A stretch of DNA of 64,000 bases from Leptospira fainei serovar Hurstbridge str. BUT 6 (GTDB lineage: Bacteria; Spirochaetota; Leptospiria; Leptospirales; Leptospiraceae), in contig NZ_AKWZ02000010.1 of the NCBI RefSeq assembly GCF_000306235.2, forward strand, positions 992,001 through 1,056,000, written 5' to 3'. The position numbers and the translations under genes are program-made. Below are positions 58,507-64,000 of the stretch, in pieces (within the stretch, counting starts at the first letter, position 1; each line of letters opens with the position of its first letter). Under the pieces are notes generated by a model. The model saw only the letters and a program-made list of their open reading frames with translations, had not been told where the DNA came from and made no database searches.

Positions 58507-59814
58507 TTACTGAAATTGGAATCGCGAAAGAATTTCGTTCACTTTATCGGAGAAATTTTTATCTTCTTTTATAAGCGATTCAATTTTACGAACAGCGTGT
58601 ATTACAGTCGTATGTTCTCCGCCGAAGATTCGGCCAATCTGGCTCTTATTCAATCTATAGCTCTTATAAAGAATATACATGCATAGATGCCGAGGCACAA
58701 TGAGTTCCTTCTTCCGGCTCTTTCCCATTATTTCTTTCGGATCTAGATTGTAAGAATTTGAAACGAATTCGATTACCTTATCGTGACTTAATTGAAGGTT
58801 CTTTTTTCGGAATATCCGATTTTTAAGAATTTCTTCAATCATCGAAGAAGTAAAGAATAGATGAGAGAAAGTTTTTTTATGCAATGCGAGATCATTCAAA
58901 GCTCCCAGTAATGTTCTGGTGTCGTCTTGAATAAGATCTGCGATTAGTTCGACGGCTTCTTTTGAAAGGCCTAGATTGAGAATTCTACTTTGTTTTTCGA
59001 GTATGCCGATACGGATTTCTCTGTCTGGAGGTTGTATGTCGGCTTGAACGCCCGTAACGAACCGAGATTTCAATCTATCTTGAATAGGGAGTTCCGAACT
59101 GGGTCTATCGGACGCGATTACTATCTGCCTTTTGCGCTCGAAAAGGAAATTGAATATAGTGAAGAACTCTTCTTGAGTCTTCTCCGCACCCGTGTTTAGA
59201 AGTTGTATATCGTCGATTAGCAAACAATTATACGATTGATACTTGATTTTAAAGGACTCGATCGCGTCCCTTGACTGCAAAGCAAACAGGAACTCACTCA
59301 TGAAAGTTTTAATATCGACGTAATGAACGGTCTTCCACGGATCTTTCTTGATAATTTCCGAACCGATAGCGTGTAGTAGATGTGTTTTTCCAACGCCTAC
59401 TTTACCGAAAAGGTAGAAAGGATTAATCTCTGCGGGATTGCGGACGCATTCGATAGCCGCACTATATGCGAGTCGATTGGAGTTTCCGACTACAAACGTA
59501 TCAAAGGTATAATCATGGTTGAAAGAATAAGATTTGTCCTTAAAAGTTTCTTTCAGTACGAGTTGTAAACCTGTCGAGGATTCGAGAACCAACTCGACGG
59601 GAATTCTTGTTCCAGTGGTTTTGAAGATGGCTTCCTCGATATAGGCTTGGTACTTCTTCTCCACGTGGGTTTTGATATTGGAAGAAGGTGCGACAAGAAT
59701 GCATTTAGCTTCAGTCAAGCTATCTAACTGAAGCGTGTGAATGAATTTGTCGAAGTAAGTCGGCGGAATTTCCTTAGATACTTCGTCTAGTATACGCTTC
59801 CAGCTTGAGTTCAA
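58507..59814 (-). CDS. dnaA: Chromosomal replication initiator DnaA
   Basis: About 435 residues. DnaA binds origin boxes and melts DNA. Domain III has Walker [12 protein letters not shown] and Walker B CLLIDDIQ; domain IV ends with the box-binding signature [18 protein letters not shown]. Start codon uncertain: a GTG at 59823 has its AGGAG directly overlapping, whereas a TTG at 59814 has AGGAG 8 nt upstream and is preferred. Domains I/II are short. It is minus strand with holB upstream at a 300-nt gap. Confidence 0.95.
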   Translation of the reverse strand: MNSSWKRILDEVSKEIPPTYFDKFIHTLQLDSLTEAKCILVAPSSNIKTHVEKKYQAYIEEAIFKTTGTRIPVELVLESSTGLQLVLKETFKDKSYSFNHDYTFDTFVVGNSNRLAYSAAIECVRNPAEINPFYLFGKVGVGKTHLLHAIGSEIIKKDPWKTVHYVDIKTFMSEFLFALQSRDAIESFKIKYQSYNCLLIDDIQLLNTGAEKTQEEFFTIFNFLFERKRQIVIASDRPSSELPIQDRLKSRFVTGVQADIQPPDREIRIGILEKQSRILNLGLSKEAVELIADLIQDDTRTLLGALNDLALHKKTFSHLFFTSSMIEEILKNRIFRKKNLQLSHDKVIEFVSNSYNLDPKEIMGKSRKKELIVPRHLCMYILYKSYRLNKSQIGRIFGGEHTTVIHAVRKIESLIKEDKNFSDKVNEILSRFQFQ

Positions 59815-60142
59815 GCAAAACACTCCTATAAAGTTCTAAGTTCCGGATCCGCCGGCTGCTTTGCTTCCATTTAAATTTGGAATAACACCGGAAAAAAATA
59901 AAATTCTGGGGAAGTCGGAGAAAGTATATATCTCCCGACGAGAATACACTATTTTTCCGAGGAGGGTGACCTACAAATGAAAATTCGAGAATCCTTTTAG
60001 ATTCCTTAGGAAAAACAAAGGAGATTAGAGATAGATAAAATATTATGTCGCTTTTATAATTAGCAATGATACGAGTAGTAAAACCTAATAATGGTTAGGT
60101 GAATACTATCTTTTAGAGGCGCGTAATTTTATTGGACGTCGT
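59815..60142 (-). promoter_or_regulatory. dnaA leader and promoter region
   Basis: About 320 nt without a gene. On the minus strand TATAAA (60058-60053) lies 17 nt after TTACTA (60081-60076), a plausible promoter; it predicts a leader of about 230 nt. Just upstream is the palindrome ACCTAA-6-TTAGGT (60083-60100), followed by TTTT on the minus strand, so it may also end the holB transcript. A GC-rich hairpin (59914-59921 with 59931-59939, one bulge) sits in the leader about 100 nt before the start. No convincing DnaA box is seen here. Confidence 0.4.
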
Positions 60143-61090
60143 TTAACGATTAGAAAGAAGACTGAGTTCGTGAATGAGTTGAGAGAGAATTATATTCTCT
60201 TGTCCGTGAATTTTCTGATGCAGGTTCTCTTTGAATCTAAAAATCGCTTCTAACTTCGGAAAATTTTCTTCGAAAGATGATTTAGAGAATTCTTGAAGTA
60301 GCACGAGACTTACTAAATCTAAAAGGTCCTTAAAAGAAAAACCCTCTCTCCATTCGGGATGATCGTCTTTATAATTTAAGATCCATTCTTCTAAATGTAA
60401 AAGATGCAAGGGGGTTTGAACTCGATCCGAAATTTTAGAAATGACTAAATCCAATGCTTCCTTTGGACAATCGAACGTTTCCATACTTCCACCTTGGAAG
60501 GAAAAATATTCCTTTCCTTCTTTTTGATGAAGTTTACGAACGATCTCCTGGGGAAGGTATCCGAACGGGATGCAGACGGCGCGGCTGACGATAGTTTCTT
60601 TCAAGGAATCTAACGAATTTACAAGAAAGATAAACCTAGTAAATGCGGGAGACTCTTCCAACGATTTCAAAAGAGCCGTCTCCGCTTCGTTACCGATCAT
60701 GGATGCATCTGGAATAATTATAAAACGTAATTTAGAAACATGCGGTTTATAATACAGTCTTGTTCTGATAAGCCATCGGATCGTAAATTCCTCGGGGTTT
60801 TCTTCATTGCCGATCGAAATTTGCTTATTTCTGTCTGCGGGAAACCATACTATGTCGGGATGTGTATGATGCATGAACGCTCTGCAGGAAGGGCAAACAC
60901 CGCAAGATGTTCCCTCCAAACAGAGTACATGTCGAATGAATCTTTCAACTGCGGCTTCTTTGCCGGTACCTTCAGGACCGTGAAAAACTAGGAGCGGAGG
61001 AATTAAATCGGGATGTAGAGCGTATTTTTTTAGAAAGACGAGCGCCTTCTCTTGACCTTGAATTTCTTCGATACCGAAGCTGACACCCAT
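60143..61090 (-). CDS. holB: DNA polymerase III delta prime subunit (HolB-like)
   Basis: A 315-residue clamp-loader subunit of the AAA+ RFC-like type: FHGPEGTGKEAAVERFIRH (P-loop region), a zinc motif CGVCPSC, HTHPDIVWFP, the sensor segment ALLKSLEESPAFTRFIFL and SRAVCIPFGYL near the usual SRC motif (here SRA). This segment is typical of HolB, though a DnaX-like ancestry is possible. It lies 18 nt downstream of ilvE. Confidence 0.88.
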   Translation of the reverse strand: MGVSFGIEEIQGQEKALVFLKKYALHPDLIPPLLVFHGPEGTGKEAAVERFIRHVLCLEGTSCGVCPSCRAFMHHTHPDIVWFPADRNKQISIGNEENPEEFTIRWLIRTRLYYKPHVSKLRFIIIPDASMIGNEAETALLKSLEESPAFTRFIFLVNSLDSLKETIVSRAVCIPFGYLPQEIVRKLHQKEGKEYFSFQGGSMETFDCPKEALDLVISKISDRVQTPLHLLHLEEWILNYKDDHPEWREGFSFKDLLDLVSLVLLQEFSKSSFEENFPKLEAIFRFKENLHQKIHGQENIILSQLIHELSLLSNR

Positions 61091-61108
61091 GTCTGAATTA
61101 GAACTTTT

Positions 61109-62032
61109 TCAATATACGGGAGTCAACCAGTGTTTGTATTCCGGGATTCTTCCTTTTACTAATTCAAAGAATGTTGATTGAAGTTTCTGCGTGATCGGAC
61201 CCATTTCTCCGGTGCCAATTGTTCTTCGATCGACCTGACTAACCCAAGCTATCTGGACTCCGGTGCCGGAAAAGAAAATCTCATCCGATATATAAAGCTC
61301 GCTTCTCGTGATTTCACGTTCGATAATTTCGTAACCGAGATCTTTTGCGATTTGTAATACCGACCTTCGAGTTATTCCTTCGAGTAACGACGAAGAGATA
61401 GAAGGCGTTAGTATTTTACCGTCCCTTACTAAGAAAATATTTTCGGCAGATCCTTCGCTAACAAAACCGCGCCCATCTAGGAAGATGGCTTCGTCATATC
61501 CGTTTTGGACCGCTTCGGATTTTGCAAGAGCTGAGTTGACGTACCCGCCGGAAACTTTAGAGAGAGTCGGAATCACCGTATCGTCGAATCTTCTCCAGCT
61601 CGATACCATGGTGGTTAATCCGCGTTTCGTATCCAGATAATCGTCGAGTTCCAATATGTAGATCGCTATTTCCGTTGGAACATCATGAAACCTCGGAGAT
61701 AATTGAAGAGCGGATGTGTAAACGAAGGGACGAAGATAAACATTTCGTTTGTATCCGGATTGTTTTAGCAAATCCAATGTTATGTCTCGAAGTTCTTCCG
61801 GCGTCTTTTCACACTTTAGCTGCATGATTTTCGTGGAGTTTACGAGCCTTTTGTAATGATCTAGAATTCTAAAAACATAAAGATTATCGGATGCTTGATC
61901 ATAGTAACCGCGGATGCCACCGAAGACAGTGGTACCGTATTGCAAGGCATGAGTCTTGATATTGATGTTAGCTTCTGTTTCGGGGACTATTTTTCCCTCA
62001 AAGTAGGAGAGTTTCTTGATAGATTCGGGCAT
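61109..62032 (-). CDS. ilvE: Branched-chain amino acid aminotransferase
   Basis: A 307-residue pyridoxal-phosphate enzyme of fold type IV that transaminates leucine, isoleucine and valine. It has LQYGTTVFGGIRGYYD at the N-terminus, the catalytic Lys in TLSKVSGGYVNSALAKSEA, and the carboxylate-binding GFVSEGSAENIFLVRDGKI. The ATG at 62032 has only a weak site. It is divergent from mnmG across about 110 nt. Confidence 0.94.
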   Translation of the reverse strand: MPESIKKLSYFEGKIVPETEANINIKTHALQYGTTVFGGIRGYYDQASDNLYVFRILDHYKRLVNSTKIMQLKCEKTPEELRDITLDLLKQSGYKRNVYLRPFVYTSALQLSPRFHDVPTEIAIYILELDDYLDTKRGLTTMVSSWRRFDDTVIPTLSKVSGGYVNSALAKSEAVQNGYDEAIFLDGRGFVSEGSAENIFLVRDGKILTPSISSSLLEGITRRSVLQIAKDLGYEIIEREITRSELYISDEIFFSGTGVQIAWVSQVDRRTIGTGEMGPITQKLQSTFFELVKGRIPEYKHWLTPVY

Positions 62033-62146
62033 GTACAGGGAACCTGAAAGGATACTAATGATTACATGATTCTTTGCATGGGTTTCGCTGTCGACTAATC
62101 ATCTAAACGGAACTAGCGAGTTATGCAGATAGAGTCTAAAGGACAT
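62033..62146. promoter_or_regulatory. Divergent ilvE/mnmG intergenic region
   Basis: 114 nt between the ATG of ilvE and the preferred mnmG ATG. TTATGCAGA (62121-62129) is one base from the DnaA consensus TTATNCACA. No clear -35/-10 pair is seen on either strand. Gene polarity flips here, from minus to plus. Confidence 0.35.
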
Positions 62147-64000
62147 ATGGAATCTTCTTTTTTTCCGAATAAATTCGATTGTGTTGTTGTAGGAGCAGGG
62201 CATGCCGGAGCCGAAGCTGCCTATGTCGCATCGATGGGAGGCGCTAGAACTCTCTTGATTACGATGAATCTAGATACGATCGGTCAGATGTCTTGTAACC
62301 CGGCGATCGGTGGAATCGCAAAAGGACATATGGTTAGAGAGGTGGATGCGCTCGGTGGCTTGATGGGAAGAGTGATCGATGCAACGGGTATCCAGTTTAA
62401 AATGCTAAACACTTCCAAAGGTCCAAGTGTTTGGGCGCCTCGAGCGCAAGCCGAGAAGAAAGAATATCAGTTAAAGGTGAAACACACACTGGAAGAAATC
62501 CAAAATCTTTCAATCCGTCAAGACACTGTGGAAGAACTGCTGATTGAGAACGATGCTATTGTCGGTGTCAGAACCGGGAGAGGTTTTGAGATTCTTGCCG
62601 GACATGTTATTCTAACTACCGGAACATTTTTATCTTCCATCGTTCATATTGGAACATACCAGAAAGAAAACGGCCGCTTTGGAGAACCGACAGTTAAAGG
62701 ACTTTCTAAATCTCTTGCTAAATATAATTTAAAATTGGGACGTTTAAAGACCGGAACTCCCCCGCGCATACATGGAAATTCCGTGGATCTATCCGAGATG
62801 ATAGTGCAGGACGGAGATCTTAATCCGTCCCCCTTCTCTTTCGCTACCGAGAAGATTACTCGAAGACAAATTCCCTGTTATATCACTTACACAAATGAGA
62901 ATACGCATCGCCTCATTCATGAAAACATTCATCTTTCTCCGATGTATTCCGGTCAAATTCAGTCAACGGGACCTCGTTACTGCCCATCGATCGAAGATAA
63001 AGTAGTTAGGTTTGCAGATAGAGATAGGCACCAAGTTTTCTTGGAACCCGAAGGATATGATACTAAAGAGATTTATTTAAACGGAGTTTCGACGAGCCTT
63101 CCTGAAGAGATACAATGGAAATTAGTTCGCTCAATTGCCGGCCTTGAGAATGCGGAAATCTTACGTCCAGGTTATGCTATTGAATATGATTACGTCGATC
63201 CGACCGAACTAAAACCTACTTTGGAAACGAAAAAGATCAAAGGGCTATACCATGCGGGTCAGATTAACGGGACAACGGGTTATGAAGAGGCGGCCGCGCA
63301 AGGGTTGGTTGCTGCATATAGCGTCCTCTCTTCTTTACGCGGCGAAGAGCCTATGTTGTTCTCGAGAAGCGAATCTTATATCGGTGTGCTTGTTGACGAT
63401 CTAGTTCATAAGGGCGTCGAAGACCCCTATAGAATGTTTACATCGAGAGCCGAGCACCGACTGCTACTTAGACAAGATAATGCCGATCAACGACTCATGG
63501 AATACGGTTTCAGGATGGGTCTGGTAAAAGAAGACTCCTATCGAAGAATGATAGAGAAGTATCGGAGAGTTCATGAAGTAAAAGAGAGAATTCAATCTCT
63601 TCCGTTAAAGCCTACACCTGAATTTGAATCGCTATTGGAACGGAAATCAATTACCGGATTCAAATATGGATCCAAGCTAGATTCTTTTTTGAAGCGCCCT
63701 GAAATATCATTCGATGACGTCGCATTTTTCGTTCCAGAATCGGATTCCTTATCCGCCGAAGATAAGAAAGTGATCGAGATGGAAGTTAAATACGAAGGTT
63801 ATATCAAGAGGGAACAAGACACTATCGATTGGAAGAAGAGATTCTTATTAACTGCTATCCCTGAGGATATCGATTATGCTATAGTGCCCGGAATTAAGAA
63901 AGAAGCGATTCAAAAATTGAGCAAGCATCGCCCTCTAAACTTGGAGAAGGCAGCGCAAATTTCCGGCGTTGATCCCAGCGATGTCGATATGCTTCTGTTT
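62147..64000 (+). CDS. mnmG: tRNA uridine-5-carboxymethylaminomethyl modification enzyme MnmG, C-terminus cut
   Basis: Works with MnmE to place the carboxymethylaminomethyl group on U34 of certain tRNAs. 618 residues are visible, the open frame reaching the window edge; homologues are only slightly longer. The FAD site is [21 protein letters not shown], with [45 protein letters not shown] and [18 protein letters not shown] at 62147 preferred (AAAGGA just upstream); an in-frame ATG at 62123 would add eight residues. Known to lie near the origin in many bacteria. The stop codon is outside the window. Confidence 0.94.
   Translation, partial: MESSFFPNKFDCVVVGAGHAGAEAAYVASMGGARTLLITMNLDTIGQMSCNPAIGGIAKGHMVREVDALGGLMGRVIDATGIQFKMLNTSKGPSVWAPRAQAEKKEYQLKVKHTLEEIQNLSIRQDTVEELLIENDAIVGVRTGRGFEILAGHVILTTGTFLSSIVHIGTYQKENGRFGEPTVKGLSKSLAKYNLKLGRLKTGTPPRIHGNSVDLSEMIVQDGDLNPSPFSFATEKITRRQIPCYITYTNENTHRLIHENIHLSPMYSGQIQSTGPRYCPSIEDKVVRFADRDRHQVFLEPEGYDTKEIYLNGVSTSLPEEIQWKLVRSIAGLENAEILRPGYAIEYDYVDPTELKPTLETKKIKGLYHAGQINGTTGYEEAAAQGLVAAYSVLSSLRGEEPMLFSRSESYIGVLVDDLVHKGVEDPYRMFTSRAEHRLLLRQDNADQRLMEYGFRMGLVKEDSYRRMIEKYRRVHEVKERIQSLPLKPTPEFESLLERKSITGFKYGSKLDSFLKRPEISFDDVAFFVPESDSLSAEDKKVIEMEVKYEGYIKREQDTIDWKKRFLLTAIPEDIDYAIVPGIKKEAIQKLSKHRPLNLEKAAQISGVDPSDVDMLLF

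Noticed and set aside
59977..60000. Seven-residue open frame (MKIRESF) in the dnaA leader
   Set aside because: The purine-rich GGAGGG is too far upstream and the peptide is on the opposite strand to dnaA, so a leader peptide is unlikely.
60068..60084. DnaA-trio-like repeats (GAG-TAG-TAA) upstream of dnaA
   Set aside because: Only two of three triplets fit the consensus and no strong DnaA box is adjacent.

Overview
The window is chromosomal DNA of a Leptospira species, given with its dnaA region near the right end and in reverse orientation. Evidence: a mature lipoprotein matching LipL21, the gene order dnaA-dnaN-recF-DUF721-gyrB-gyrA-dus-lipL21-fliG (the order I recall from the start of Leptospira chromosome I), many proteins with loose spirochaetal lipoboxes, a FliG flagellar switch gene, and frequent TTG/GTG starts. 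Base composition looks clearly richer in G+C than L. interrogans, so another species (perhaps an intermediate-group one) is likely; that is an impression, not a calculation. No rRNA, tRNA, insertion sequence, prophage or CRISPR array is visible. It reads as stable core genome.

Layout. 1-9.2 kb: a truncated site-2 protease, cysE, a small Cys-rich lipoprotein, an RlpA/SPOR protein, two TPR proteins, folP, a PD40-OmpA envelope protein and a DUF1577-like protein. 9.2-14.1 kb: hisS, a PAP2 phosphatase, an orphan NAD(P) transhydrogenase alpha subunit, a UDP-xylose synthase and an M50B-type membrane peptidase. 14.2-20.1 kb: a PAS chemoreceptor, a DUF445 membrane protein, then a TonB-like / NusG-paralogue / kdsD / 3-dehydroquinase operon. 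20.1-28.9 kb: a TPR protein, a GMC oxidoreductase with a small partner, and an rnr-tsaB-tsaE-hslO block. 29.1-32.9 kb: a GH42 beta-galactosidase, an unrecognised protein and an inositol-phosphatase-like protein. 32.9-39.3 kb (all minus strand): a PuuD-like membrane haem domain with a separate cytochrome c lipoprotein, an unrecognised lipoprotein, a thioredoxin-fold protein, a 7TM adenylate cyclase with a lipobox, and fliG. 39.4-46.7 kb: a Spx/ArsC-like protein, an aldo-keto reductase, a TsaC/YciO protein, an SDR, lipoproteins, maf, holA and a degenerate sigma-54-type regulator. 46.7-49.8 kb: a VWA-like protein, lipL21 and another lipoprotein. 50-62 kb: dus, gyrA, gyrB, DUF721 (DciA-like), recF, dnaN, a probable origin, dnaA, holB and ilvE, all minus strand. 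62.1 kb to the end: mnmG on the plus strand, cut by the edge.

How the genes work together. The right end is a replication-initiation cluster (DnaA, clamp, RecF, gyrase, a DciA-like loader candidate, delta prime), with the other clamp-loader subunit, holA, at 44.7 kb. TsaB, TsaE and a TsaC-family protein supply three parts of t6A tRNA modification; MnmG and Dus add two more tRNA modifications. Envelope biogenesis recurs: KdsD for Kdo, UDP-xylose synthase, RlpA, OmpA-type and LipL21 peptidoglycan-linked proteins, and several lipoproteins.

No single stretch stands out as a foreign or defence-type system. The most interesting points are the split PuuD/cytochrome c pair with a 7-1-7 palindrome upstream, the regulator lacking GAFTGA, the roughly 240-residue charged extension on RNase R, the NusG paralogue coupled to kdsD, the lipobox-bearing adenylate cyclase, and the architecture of the dnaA-dnaN gap.
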